DNA of 64,000 nucleotides from Clostridia bacterium (GCA_910576325.1 CAJTIM010000021.1:1-64000); one strand, 5' to 3'. Positions 8,028-15,623 are shown, counted from the first letter of the stretch. Notes: generated by a model from the sequence alone, not told the origin. Program-made: numbers and translations.

Positions 8028-8306
8028 TTATTTAATTCTTAAGACGTTGTACTTTGTAACTTTGATATATTCTTCCAGACTTCCAAGATCTTCTTCAAGT
8101 CTCTTTTTGTCAAGTGTCGCTCTGGTCTGTGGCTTGTAAGTAATTTTCGCAGAATCAGTAATTTCTGTATCAATCTCATTCTCTACCATATAGGTGATTA
8201 TTTCAGCTTCAAGCGATTTCTGAATTTCAGCCGCTTCTTCTGCCATTGCCTTGTATTTTCTAATTTCCTGTACCTTTGCTTCTAATTCTTGTTTTGTCAT
8301 ACACAT
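8028..8306 (-). CDS. Coiled-coil phage/plasmid protein
   Basis: A 92-residue protein: an N-terminal coiled coil (KQELEAKVQEIRKYKAMAEE) followed by a short beta region with Lys/Thr-rich strands (SAKITYKPQTRATLDKKRLE). This is the arrangement of a common small Firmicute phage and element protein of unknown function in which a helix pair precedes a K-W/Y-K-P-like strand. An AGAGG box is eight bases from the first ATG. The family resemblance is from memory of its layout. Confidence 0.55.
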   Translation of the reverse strand: MCMTKQELEAKVQEIRKYKAMAEEAAEIQKSLEAEIITYMVENEIDTEITDSAKITYKPQTRATLDKKRLEEDLGSLEEYIKVTKYNVLRIK

Positions 8307-8487
8307 ATTTTTTTACCTCTCTTTCCTTATTTAATATTAAGCAGCCCTTAAAGAATCTTCTTGGCTATTACCTCTCACGTCTCGATACCGTTCACAAGTA
8401 TATTGCTTTAAGTTTATGAGTGCTTTCGGCTTGCTCGGCCGCTTGTGTGGTCTTGCTTTGCTTGACCTTGTAAGTCTATTATATTAT
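8307..8487. other. Gap without gene
   Basis: About 180 bp before the palindrome cluster. I see no gene or strong structure here. Confidence 0.4.
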
Positions 8488-8573
8488 ATGGGTACCCATA
8501 TTTCAAGATGTAATACTACACAAAATATGGGTACCATAAAAGAACTATTTTTGTGAATTTTTATGGGTACCAT
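8488..8573. promoter_or_regulatory. Palindrome triplet upstream of RHH gene
   Basis: Three GGTACC-centred palindromes: ATGGGTACCCAT at 8488-8499 (perfect) and ATGGGTACCAT at 8527-8537 and 8563-8573 (one C shorter). They are 36-39 bp apart, about 3.5 helical turns. The last ends three bases before the -35 box of the ribbon-helix-helix gene, so these are probable operator sites for that protein. A mirror-image set lies at 9201-9285. Confidence 0.75.
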
Positions 8574-8576
8574 GAT

Positions 8577-8605
8577 TTGATGTCCTTGTGCTATACTTAT
8601 ATAGT
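8577..8605 (+). promoter_or_regulatory. Promoter of RHH gene
   Basis: TTGATG (8577-8582) and TATAGT (8600-8605) are spaced by 17 bases, immediately downstream of the third palindrome and 16 bp upstream of the ATG. Confidence 0.5.
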
Positions 8606-8620
8606 ATAAGGAGGGATTTC

Positions 8621-8839
8621 ATGGCCGATGAAAAAAAACCATATATTATAAATGGTGAAAGAGTAACTTTAGAAGAATACAGAAAAACAAAATATGAAGA
8701 TCTTAGAATAAGAGTCCCTATAGGGAAAAAGGCAATTATTAAAAAGCACGTGGAATCTACTGGCGAAAGTCTAAATACTTTTGTGAATATGGCAATAGAT
8801 GAAAAAATGGAGAGAGATAACCACAAAAAAAATACTTAA
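8621..8839 (+). CDS. Ribbon-helix-helix DNA-binding protein
   Basis: A 72-residue regulator of the Arc/CopG type. DLRIRVPIGKKAIIKKHVES gives the DNA-contacting strand and first helix, then GESLNTFVNMAIDEKM the second helix with the usual turn. AGGAGGG lies seven bases before the ATG at 8621. Such proteins bind short palindromes as dimers; the GGTACC palindromes on both sides are the natural candidates. It is probably autoregulated and may also control the toxin promoter at 9157-9185, which carries the mirror-image sites. Confidence 0.8.
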   Translation: MADEKKPYIINGERVTLEEYRKTKYEDLRIRVPIGKKAIIKKHVESTGESLNTFVNMAIDEKMERDNHKKNT

Positions 8840-8850
8840 AACTTTAGTTC

Positions 8851-8978
8851 TTGCTATGCTTCTATTAATATGCTATATTATAGAAAAGGGAAAGCCAGAG
8901 AAGCGGCTACCCTCAAACAGTAATTAACCGTTACTTAATAACAGCCGTCACTATTGGTAGTAGTGGCGGCTATTTTCG
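8851..8978 (+). ncRNA. Candidate antitoxin RNA of type I system
   Basis: A promoter (TTGCTA 8851-8856, 17 bases, TATATT 8874-8879) predicts a start near 8886. The transcript would end at a terminator whose stem AGCCGTCACTA (8943-8953) pairs with TAGTGGCGGCT (8961-8971), followed by ATTTTCGTTTT. That gives an RNA of about 90 bases convergent with, and overlapping, the 3' end of the toxin message. Its 5' part contains GGGAAAGCCAGAGA and GCGGCTACCCTC, which recur in the same orientation in the toxin leader. This is the arrangement of Fst/par-type systems. Confidence 0.6.
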
Positions 8979-9062
8979 TTTTCCCCTGAACAACTGATAA
9001 CACAAGCTGACAAGGGCCACAATGAATATACCTGTCTGAATCAAATCAGAATATGTAATCAT
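8970..9062 (-). CDS. Type I toxin, putative holin-like peptide
   Basis: A 30-residue hydrophobic peptide, MITYSDLIQTGIFIVALVSL followed by CYQLFRGKRK: one membrane helix with a short polar head and a basic tail. This matches the Firmicute 'putative holin-like toxin' peptides of type I toxin-antitoxin systems, which damage membranes when over-produced. AGGAGGG lies just before the ATG at 9062. The message starts near 9150 and its 3' end overlaps the antisense RNA. Confidence 0.75.
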   Translation of the reverse strand: MITYSDLIQTGIFIVALVSLCYQLFRGKRK

Positions 9063-9149
9063 TGCCACGCCCTCCTTTCTTTCGTCTAGAGGGTTAGCCC
9101 CTCCGATGAAGCAAGAGGGTAAGCCGCCTTTGGCTCTCTGGTTTTCCCA

Positions 9150-9185
9150 TGATAATAATATATCATACCTTTTCTTTAATAACAA
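9150..9185 (-). promoter_or_regulatory. Promoter of toxin message
   Basis: On the minus strand TTGTTA (9180-9185) and TATATT (9157-9162) are 17 bases apart, with a predicted start near 9150. The -10 hexamer is the same as that of the convergent antisense RNA. About 90 bases of leader precede the toxin ATG and hold the direct repeats shared with the antisense RNA. The nearest palindrome of the second cluster ends 15 bp upstream. Confidence 0.6.
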
Positions 9186-9200
9186 TTCTTTTTATCCAAA

Positions 9201-9285
9201 ATGGTACCCATAAATTTATACAAAAAAACCAACCTACGGTACCCATAATTCAGCAATTATTACGTCTTGTTTTATGGGTACCCAT
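9201..9285. promoter_or_regulatory. Mirror-image palindrome triplet
   Basis: ATGGTACCCAT (9201-9211), ACGGTACCCAT (9236-9246) and ATGGGTACCCAT (9274-9285, perfect), 35-38 bp apart. Read on the minus strand the order perfect, short, short repeats that of 8488-8573, so the two clusters face each other around the RHH gene and the toxin pair. Likely operators for the RHH protein at the toxin promoter. Confidence 0.7.
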
Positions 9286-9330
9286 AATATATAATAGACT
9301 TATCAAATCAAAGAACACCACAACAAAGCA

Positions 9331-9359
9331 CCTTGATAATTGAATAGACTTTACACTTT
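9331..9359. repeat. 29-bp inverted repeat, left copy
   Basis: CCTTGATAATTGAATAGACT (start of the repeat) continues to TTTACACTTT. It is the reverse complement of 9736-9764 with one mismatch in 29. The two copies flank the gene at 9416-9709. An extended -10 sequence (TGATATACT, near 9366) lies just inside this copy. Confidence 0.75.
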
Positions 9360-9415
9360 ATCTGTGATATACTTCTATTTAACAGATAGGACAATCAAAA
9401 AAGGAGTTTGATAAA

Positions 9416-9709
9416 ATGTCAGATAACGAATTGTTACTTGCAATATCTGAAATTATTGAAAAAAAGATAAAAGCAGAAGTCGAACCGCTAAAACTTGATA
9501 TTCAACAAATAAAAGATGAACAAACAAGAATCAATTTAATAATTGAGAATGAAATTTGTACTGATATCAAATTATTAGCTGAAAATTATCTACCTGCTGC
9601 AAAACGCTACGAAAAAGCTACTACAAAGATTGAATCAATGCAATCTGATATCAATGTTATGAAAAGCGTAATTCGGGAACACAGCGAAAAGCTACAAAAA
9701 ATTTCATAA
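9416..9709 (+). CDS. Coiled-coil hypothetical protein
   Basis: A 97-residue acidic/basic helical protein with repeated heptad-like segments (EPLKLDIQQIKDEQTRINLI, then TTKIESMQSDINVMKSVIRE). It resembles small accessory proteins of Lachnospiraceae mobile elements. AAGGAG precedes the ATG. The gene is bracketed by near-perfect 29-bp inverted repeats, the right one of which also forms its terminator. Function unknown. Confidence 0.6.
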   Translation: MSDNELLLAISEIIEKKIKAEVEPLKLDIQQIKDEQTRINLIIENEICTDIKLLAENYLPAAKRYEKATTKIESMQSDINVMKSVIREHSEKLQKIS

Positions 9710-9735
9710 TCTAACTATTACATAACTATCAACTC

Positions 9736-9779
9736 AAAGTGTAAAGTCTATTGAATTATCAAGGGCTTTACACTTTTTT
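9736..9779 (+). terminator. Terminator built from right inverted repeat
   Basis: AAAGTGTAAAG (9736-9746) pairs perfectly with CTTTACACTTT (9766-9776), followed by TTT. The 9736-9764 part is the right copy of the 29-bp inverted repeat, so one sequence serves as terminator stem and as repeat partner of 9331-9359. Confidence 0.65.
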
Positions 9780-9797
9780 ATTTTGGAGGTTATGGTT

Positions 9798-10652
9798 ATG
9801 GCGGGAAAATCAGTATATGAAATGGTAACGGAAAGAATCATCAACCAATTAGAACAAGGAATCATCCCTTGGCAAAAACCCTGGACAGGCGTTAGAAACG
9901 GCGCATACAACAGAATCAGTAAGAAAAGCTATTCTCTCATTAATCAAATGATGTTAAAGCACGATTCAGAATATGCCACATTTAAGCAATGGGAAAGCCT
10001 TGGCGGTCATGTTCGCAAGGGTGAAAAATCAGAAATTGTAGTATTCTGGAAAATCACACCTGTAGAAGAAACTAAGGAAGACGGAACAAAAGAAGTAAAG
10101 CAGGTACCTTTATTAAGATATTACAACGTCTTTCACATTTCACAAGTGGAAGGCGTGGAACCTTTAACAGAGGATGAACTAGACCAGATAGAGCCAATAG
10201 AAAAAGCTGAAAATGTATTGCATAATTATTGGTCAAGAGAAAATATAAAGGTTGAACATAAAGCAGGAGACAGAGCTTACTACTCACCTACCCGTGACAT
10301 GATATGTTTACCACTGTTTGAGCAATTTACAGATTCAAGTGAATATTACAGCACAGCCTTTCACGAATCAGTACATAGCACCATGAAAGAGAGTCGTTGC
10401 GATCGTGCTGAAGATAGAAAGGGAAAGCTTGTTGCTTTTGGTAGTGATGATTATTCAAAGGAGGAACTTGTAGCAGAGATCGGAAGTACTAATATTTTGA
10501 ATATCTTAGGTATTGAGACAACAAAGAGTTTTCGCAATAGCAACGCCTATATTCAGAATTGGTTATCAGTACTAAAGAATGATGTTAAATTTATTGTATC
10601 AGCGTCTAGTAAGGCAGAAAAGGCAACCAAGTATATACTTGGGGAGGCATAG
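9798..10652 (+). CDS. ArdC-like antirestriction protein
   Basis: A 284-residue protein of the ArdC type. The N-terminal domain (SVYEMVTERIINQLEQGIIP then WQKPWTG) is the single-strand DNA-binding part; the C-terminal part carries a zinc-protease-like HESVH motif (near residue 191) followed by EELVAEIGS, the second metal segment. ArdC proteins protect incoming plasmid DNA from restriction. The start at 9798 has GGAGG at eight bases; an ATG at 9792 is too close to it. The presence of ArdC suggests that the element travels as DNA between cells, although no transfer genes are seen here. Confidence 0.8.
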   Translation: MAGKSVYEMVTERIINQLEQGIIPWQKPWTGVRNGAYNRISKKSYSLINQMMLKHDSEYATFKQWESLGGHVRKGEKSEIVVFWKITPVEETKEDGTKEVKQVPLLRYYNVFHISQVEGVEPLTEDELDQIEPIEKAENVLHNYWSRENIKVEHKAGDRAYYSPTRDMICLPLFEQFTDSSEYYSTAFHESVHSTMKESRCDRAEDRKGKLVAFGSDDYSKEELVAEIGSTNILNILGIETTKSFRNSNAYIQNWLSVLKNDVKFIVSASSKAEKATKYILGEA

Positions 10653-10720
10653 AAACAAGTAAAAAATGGGTGTAACCAATAGCGGCTACACCCTGACACA
10701 TAAAAAGGAGGTACAAAGTT

Positions 10721-10879
10721 ATGACGAATCAACAAATATTTGAAACATTAGCAGATAATGAAGAAAAATTGTTTTATGCTCTATGCCAAAATAAGGAAAA
10801 TGAAATGTTAAAAGATGCTTATAAAAGTGCCAAGCAATCATTAGAAGAATTTGCACTTGCTACCGGCTGTCATAATTAA
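10721..10879 (+). CDS. Small protein, 52 residues
   Basis: A short acidic protein, starting MTNQQIFETLADNEEKLFYA and ending ATGCHN, nine bases downstream of AAGGAGG. It follows the ArdC-like gene by about 70 bp and precedes the next gene by 22 bp on the same strand, so the three probably form one transcript. Helical; no family recognised. Confidence 0.55.
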   Translation: MTNQQIFETLADNEEKLFYALCQNKENEMLKDAYKSAKQSLEEFALATGCHN

Positions 10880-10901
10880 AGGATGAAGGAGATCAAACAC
10901 T

Positions 10902-11303
10902 ATGAAGAAATCAATTAAAACAATCGTAACTATTGAAGCTATGGGTGTTATGATTGTATGTGCTTATCTATTAGGTACTATGCAAGCGGAAACAATAACG
11001 GAAGTTAGACAAATTATACCAGATAATTATATATCACTTGATGACTGCATCCCACTTCAAGACGTGGCCTGTTGCTTTATAGATGGATACGATTACCCAT
11101 GTTTTGAAATTGGAGACATTACGCACCAGCTTGACGATGAGAACAATAGAAGTTATGCGGATATTATGGACAGTCTTACAAACGAAACAGAAGACTTCAA
11201 AGAAAACTTCATTGATATGCGTACAGTGATTGACTTTTCAGCCACAGAATATGGCTTGCAACTATACTTTGAGGATGGAACCGGATACTATTGGGAATGG
11301 TGA
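10902..11303 (+). CDS. Membrane-anchored hypothetical protein
   Basis: A 133-residue protein with an N-terminal membrane segment (TIVTIEAMGVMIVCAYLLGT) and a soluble acidic outer domain rich in Asp, Glu and aromatic residues, ending GTGYYWEW. It has no recognisable domain. A terminator follows at 11328. Confidence 0.5.
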   Translation: MKKSIKTIVTIEAMGVMIVCAYLLGTMQAETITEVRQIIPDNYISLDDCIPLQDVACCFIDGYDYPCFEIGDITHQLDDENNRSYADIMDSLTNETEDFKENFIDMRTVIDFSATEYGLQLYFEDGTGYYWEW

Positions 11304-11327
11304 ATAGATATATAATGATATATTTAA

Positions 11328-11357
11328 GGCTATGAGTATTGACGCTCACAGCCTTTC
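11328..11357 (+). terminator. Terminator after 10902-11303
   Basis: GGCTATGAG (11328-11336) pairs with CTCACAGCC (11345-11353) with one mismatch, followed by TTTCATTTT. Confidence 0.55.
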
Positions 11358-11647
11358 ATTTTGGTCATTTATTGGTTCATAATTGTATAGCTACGTTATG
11401 ATTTTAGGGGCAAATTCGGCTTTAAATGGCTTAGGTGTTATCTTTTTAAGGTATGGCTTAAAAGTGGCTAGAATCGGCTTGTAAATGGCTTATTACTATA
11501 GGTGAATAGGGATACCAGGGGGAGCAGGTGACGAGGTATACCAGGGTGGTTTACATTTTATTTCAAGTTTTGTTTGCCGGGAAAGCCTATAGTAGATCTA
11601 TCCACATGTCAACTTGATTTTGGGAACTACCGAATCAAAACCCCTAT
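11358..11647. repeat. Gene-free gap with iteron-like direct repeats
   Basis: Three related units occur: TTCGGCTTTAAATGGCTTA (11415-11433), TATGGCTTAAAAGTGGCTA (11452-11470) and ATCGGCTTGTAAATGGCTTA (11473-11492). ATACCAGGG occurs twice (11512-11520 and 11538-11546). The gap lies between two convergent genes. Repeats of this size and spacing are seen in plasmid origins and transfer origins, but no nick-site motif was recognised. Confidence 0.5.
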
Positions 11648-12571
11648 TTAAATTTGAGGGAGTGAATCAATAATAGGATTTATTTTGTCATTAATCACAG
11701 AAGTAACTTCCAATATCACCTCAGTATATTGCATTGTTTCCTCCGTTAAGTCATTTAAAACACTTTCTGCATTAATACTATTGTCACCATTGGCATATTG
11801 CATTAATCTATTATAGCAATCCTTTTCTATCTCATTATATTCTATTATTTCAGAAATACCAAATGAATTATTATCATATATCGACATATTGATACCATTA
11901 AGTAATTCTATAGCACTTTGTAAATTAGGGGCATATAGCTGTCCTCCACTTAATGCAATATTTAATATACCATCTCGGATTTGGTAATCTGAAGAATAAT
12001 AATATTTGATAACGTCAAAATAATCTTTATAGTTATTTACCTTTATTACATGAGTTAAATAATCAACGATTACATAATCATCAGAATCTACAGGTATATC
12101 TAATGCTTCAACTATCGCTAAATAATTTTCACATAGCTCCATTTTTTCTTTTGATATATCTGCACATGATGTAATTAAACTATCCTTCAATTGTAATTTT
12201 ATTACATTGACAATTTTCCCAATATTCTCTTTAGACAAATCCACACTTTCAATTTCTGATATAGCTTCTGCATACTTATCTGATTTTATCAAGCTATAAA
12301 CTTCATTATATATGGCAAGATCCTGTTGTTCTTTTATTTTAGGCTGGAACACTAGAATATTATAAAGAATGCCACAAACACCTATAAATGATAATATTAA
12401 TACTATGATTAAAATTTTGTTCTTTTTTGACGCTCCACCAGTTCTTTTGACATTCAAGTTAACTGAAGTTTTTTTCTCACCACTACTATTCATCAAATAA
12501 CCACAATTAGGACAACTATCTGCCTTATCAGAAATTTCTTTCCCACATTCAGGACACTTAACCAATGCCAT
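11648..12571 (-). CDS. Zinc-ribbon membrane protein
   Basis: A 307-residue protein with an N-terminal zinc ribbon (CPECGKEISDKADSCPNCGY), a membrane helix near residues 50-75 (ILIIVLILSFIGVCGILYNI) and a long helical outer domain with a SYxEA-like repeat style (SDKYAEAISEIESVDLS). Firmicute genomes hold many zinc-ribbon membrane proteins of this shape and unknown role. GGAGG at eight bases fixes the ATG at 12571. It is divergent from the XRE-type regulator at 12686. Confidence 0.6.
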   Translation of the reverse strand: MALVKCPECGKEISDKADSCPNCGYLMNSSGEKKTSVNLNVKRTGGASKKNKILIIVLILSFIGVCGILYNILVFQPKIKEQQDLAIYNEVYSLIKSDKYAEAISEIESVDLSKENIGKIVNVIKLQLKDSLITSCADISKEKMELCENYLAIVEALDIPVDSDDYVIVDYLTHVIKVNNYKDYFDVIKYYYSSDYQIRDGILNIALSGGQLYAPNLQSAIELLNGINMSIYDNNSFGISEIIEYNEIEKDCYNRLMQYANGDNSINAESVLNDLTEETMQYTEVILEVTSVINDKINPIIDSLPQI

Positions 12572-12685
12572 AATCTCATCCTCCCTCATAAATCTTTTTT
12601 CTTACAATTATAGTCACTATTATAACCATAGTCAAGTATAAGACTAGATTATATGCTAATCCTATAAGCAAAAGGAGCTAGGGAA

Positions 12686-12904
12686 ATGATTAGCTATAGT
12701 CCATTCTGGGAAACATTAAAAAATTCACCAGAAACAACCTATACTTTAATAAATAAACATCATATTTCCAGTGCTACTATTGATAAACTGCGGAAAAATA
12801 AGCCTATGACTACTACTACACTTAATGACTTATGCCGAATTCTAAATTGTAATCTTCAAGATATTGCCACCTATATCCCCTCCGACACTGACCAACCTCT
12901 ATAA
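12686..12904 (+). CDS. XRE-family transcriptional regulator
   Basis: A 72-residue Cro/C1-type regulator: HHISSATIDKLRKNKPMTTT is the helix-turn-helix and TLNDLCRILNCNLQDIATYI the conserved helix after it. AGGAG precedes the ATG. The 115-bp gap to the divergent zinc-ribbon gene holds two ATAGTCA copies that could be its sites. Confidence 0.8.
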   Translation: MISYSPFWETLKNSPETTYTLINKHHISSATIDKLRKNKPMTTTTLNDLCRILNCNLQDIATYIPSDTDQPL

Positions 12905-12942
12905 CCTCATTCCACAATAGAATCTTGGCAGCAGGATTTCAC

Positions 12943-12981
12943 GCAAAAAAAAGCATACCAAGTATTTCTACCTGATATGCT
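12943..12981 (-). terminator. Terminator of the YkgJ-like gene
   Basis: On the minus strand AGCATA (12976-12981) pairs with TATGCT (12952-12957) and is followed by eight T. It lies about 80 bp beyond the stop codon of the gene at 13059-14063. Confidence 0.7.
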
Positions 12982-13058
12982 CTGGTTGATTAAGGGGGGT
13001 ATGTTTCCATCTAAAAGTTTTAAGTAACTAATATATTGAATTATACTCCTATAAAATC

Positions 13059-14063
13059 TTAAATCTTGTTTGCAATATCCTCTCTCAAATCTTTAATTGT
13101 AAATAATTTCACAAAATGCTGCTTCTCTAATCGTTTAGAAAATATGGGATCTGAGCATTCTGACATATATGGCAAAAGTATATCTACTAAAGGCCTAATA
13201 TTATGCGCATAACTTTTTATTTCCTCCTCATCATTAGGCAATGCTTTACATATTTCAATATCATTATAATATATTAGCCAATATTCACCATCAATTTCTT
13301 TAAAATCAAACGGAAACAGCCTACAGTCTATTGGTCTATTATTATAAATTGAACATGAATTATTTACAAAAAACACACATCCTTTATCTTCGTCATCATC
13401 TATTCTTCTCATTTGATATAAATTATTCGTGAGTTTCTTAGCAAAACTCTCTATTGGCTTTCTTGAAGTAGATTCTATCTTTTTTGCTTCATTTGGTAAA
13501 ATAATTGGCATATCAATCTTATTACAATTGCAACAACAGTCAAATTTACCAACACAACTATTGCAAAATTTATATGTACCCTTTTTTACATCGTGTGTCG
13601 ATTGAGTTGTTAATATATATGGACTACTATACACTTGTTTATCTTTATATACAAATGTACAAAATCCGCTTAATAAATTTTCATTAATACGCCTTAATAT
13701 AATTGCACCTCGTTCATCTTTTTTTCTATTACTAGATATATATGTTCCAATTAATATTTGATTCTTAAAATCACCTTGTAATTTATATTCTCTTTTACCT
13801 AGAACCATCTTTCCATTAATAATTTGACCCTCTTGATTTAATTCAACTAATTCAGATTGAATACTATCACCTTCATGAAAAAAAGAGTTCCACGCTCCAG
13901 AGATATCTATATTGTCTACTTTTTTATCAATTCTCTTTTTTATTTTTCCCCATATCTTAGTCCATATTTGTGGTACAATTATAGAAAAAATTGCACCAAT
14001 AATAGCACTAATTATTGGCACATAGATAAAATTCTCAAATACGTATATAAATCCATCTTTCAT
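13059..14063 (-). CDS. Membrane-anchored YkgJ-type cysteine-cluster protein
   Basis: A 334-residue protein in three parts. Residues 7-40 form one or two membrane helices (YVPIISAIIGAIFSIIVPQI). Residues 50-165 look beta-rich (DISGAWNSFFHEGD, then a run of short strands to GFCTFV). The C-terminal part has the YkgJ-family cysteine cluster: CNSCVGKFDCCCNC early, GCVFFVNNSCSIYNNRPIDC later, then RLFPFDF. YkgJ proteins are thought to bind metal or an iron-sulfur cluster. AGGGGG at six bases supports the start at 14063. The fusion of the cluster to a membrane anchor and beta domain is unusual; the role is unknown. Confidence 0.65.
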   Translation of the reverse strand: MKDGFIYVFENFIYVPIISAIIGAIFSIIVPQIWTKIWGKIKKRIDKKVDNIDISGAWNSFFHEGDSIQSELVELNQEGQIINGKMVLGKREYKLQGDFKNQILIGTYISSNRKKDERGAIILRRINENLLSGFCTFVYKDKQVYSSPYILTTQSTHDVKKGTYKFCNSCVGKFDCCCNCNKIDMPIILPNEAKKIESTSRKPIESFAKKLTNNLYQMRRIDDDEDKGCVFFVNNSCSIYNNRPIDCRLFPFDFKEIDGEYWLIYYNDIEICKALPNDEEEIKSYAHNIRPLVDILLPYMSECSDPIFSKRLEKQHFVKLFTIKDLREDIANKI

Positions 14064-14242
14064 ACTAATCCCCCTTATAACTTCCAATAAAGCAATCTCT
14101 TACTAAAACTAATCATTTTTCTACAAAACATCTTACTACAAATATATCGAAAATTCTATATCTATGTAGAAATTCGTAAAAAAATAAGGCATACATGATA
14201 AGTCCCCCTATCCGATATACCTTATAATCACCACATCACCAT

Positions 14243-15532
14243 CTAATCATCAATTTCAATCTCCCAGTTCATCATTGCTTCATATACCTTATATGGTATT
14301 TCATCCTTATACTGCTCCGCTATATCTTTAATAACATCCTCTTTATATTCCTTGTATCTGGCAAAAGCTGATTCAGCAGTATCAAAAGTACCAATCTTAA
14401 TCTGTTTACCCATAAATGACATATATGCTCGGAATTTCTTTTTATCCTTCTCATAAGAAACACCTATAGGGAAATCACCCCTGTCAGCTTTCTTGTTAAG
14501 AAATAATGTATTAATTGCATGCGGCACAAAACAACATGTTTCAGGGCTGTAGATCTTATTCCCCTTAAAAAGAATATCTTTATCCAAATCCAGCGACATC
14601 CCCTTTATCTTATTCTGGTCATACCACACCTTAAAATTACTATAATTCAGCCATTCCTCACATACAGTACATTCTCTATACTGCGGCTGTCTCTCATGGA
14701 ATTTCTCATTATAGCATCTTACCAACATATCATGCCATTTCAAATATGATTTCGATGTACAATCTACATTTTCACTTCCATGATAACCAATACCGCACAT
14801 GACAGTCTCCATTGCCCTTCTGCTCCAATCATCCGGCTTGTATCTTATGTCATTCATCACTTTTAAAATGAAAGTTTCAGAATCATCCCCCGTTTTATTG
14901 AAGTGGTTTTTAACTATCCTATATTGTTCTTGATTCAAGGGATACAAATTCCTGTAATAACAGTCCTGTTTATCATATCCGCTATGCCAGATATAAACGT
15001 TATTAGCTATATCTGGATTCATAATAAATTCTTCAATTACTGCTTTTGCCGCATATAAATGAACACTTTTATAAACCCATTTGCCATTATAAAATACGTT
15101 CTTCCTTAATGAATAGAATAAAGCTCCATATTTATCATAGCTTCCTTGCAGCAGGTTATATTTACCATCTGAAAATCTGATTACCCTCCCATAATTTGAT
15201 AACCAAGTATTTCTATAGTCCATTAGCTTTACAAAGATTTCATCACTACCTAATGGAATAAACTTAAAATTAGAAATATCAAGTATCCTTTCAGGCTTGA
15301 TATCTTTATAATGCCTTTGAATCAATATTTCCAGATTATGAGAAAACTCAATCTTATTCTTTTCTGCCAAATATTCACGCTGATATTTGTATTCACATTC
15401 CTTGCATTGTCCTAAATAATAAGGATTATGGAACTGCCCCTTAACCATTCTGAATCTATCTACTGGCAATATTCTGCCACATTTTTTACATATTTTTGTT
15501 TCTACATGTTCTACTACTCTTTTACTGCTCAT
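14243..15532 (-). CDS. HNH/AP2-like phage protein
   Basis: A protein of about 429 residues. Near the N-terminus a CKKCGRILPVDRF...CKECEYK zinc-knuckle precedes a NUMOD-like middle (RNTWLSNYGRVIRFSDGKYN). The C-terminal part (MSLDLDKDILFKGNKIYSPE, then FPIGVSYEKDKKKFRAYMSF) is typical of phage HNH-associated AP2-domain proteins. I see no strict HNH motif, so nuclease activity is uncertain. The ATG at 15532 has AGGAAT close by; a start at 15580 lacks a site. It lies left of the hairpin tract. Confidence 0.6.
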   Translation of the reverse strand: MSSKRVVEHVETKICKKCGRILPVDRFRMVKGQFHNPYYLGQCKECEYKYQREYLAEKNKIEFSHNLEILIQRHYKDIKPERILDISNFKFIPLGSDEIFVKLMDYRNTWLSNYGRVIRFSDGKYNLLQGSYDKYGALFYSLRKNVFYNGKWVYKSVHLYAAKAVIEEFIMNPDIANNVYIWHSGYDKQDCYYRNLYPLNQEQYRIVKNHFNKTGDDSETFILKVMNDIRYKPDDWSRRAMETVMCGIGYHGSENVDCTSKSYLKWHDMLVRCYNEKFHERQPQYRECTVCEEWLNYSNFKVWYDQNKIKGMSLDLDKDILFKGNKIYSPETCCFVPHAINTLFLNKKADRGDFPIGVSYEKDKKKFRAYMSFMGKQIKIGTFDTAESAFARYKEYKEDVIKDIAEQYKDEIPYKVYEAMMNWEIEIDD

Positions 15533-15599
15533 TATTCCTATAATAATTCCTTTCAATTTCGATATGATTTTAGACAGCATTCGTTTATGAGCGAACGCT

Positions 15600-15622
15600 A
15601 AAAAAGAGCCAGAACAGGCTCC
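15600..15622 (-). terminator. Terminator at left edge of hairpin tract
   Basis: On the minus strand GAGCC (15617-15621) pairs with GGCTC (15606-15610) around TGTTCT and is followed by TTTTTT. It would stop minus-strand transcription coming from the hairpin tract or the gene at 17130. Confidence 0.7.
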
Positions 15623-15623
15623 T

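Noticed and set aside
8488-9285. GGTACC palindromes as restriction-linked sites
   Set aside because: Six extended sites, evenly spaced and mirrored next to two promoters, fit operators better than a chance restriction-site cluster.
9798-10652. Conjugation relaxase
   Set aside because: The HESVH motif and domain order are those of ArdC-type antirestriction proteins; no relaxase three-His motif or Tyr motif was seen.
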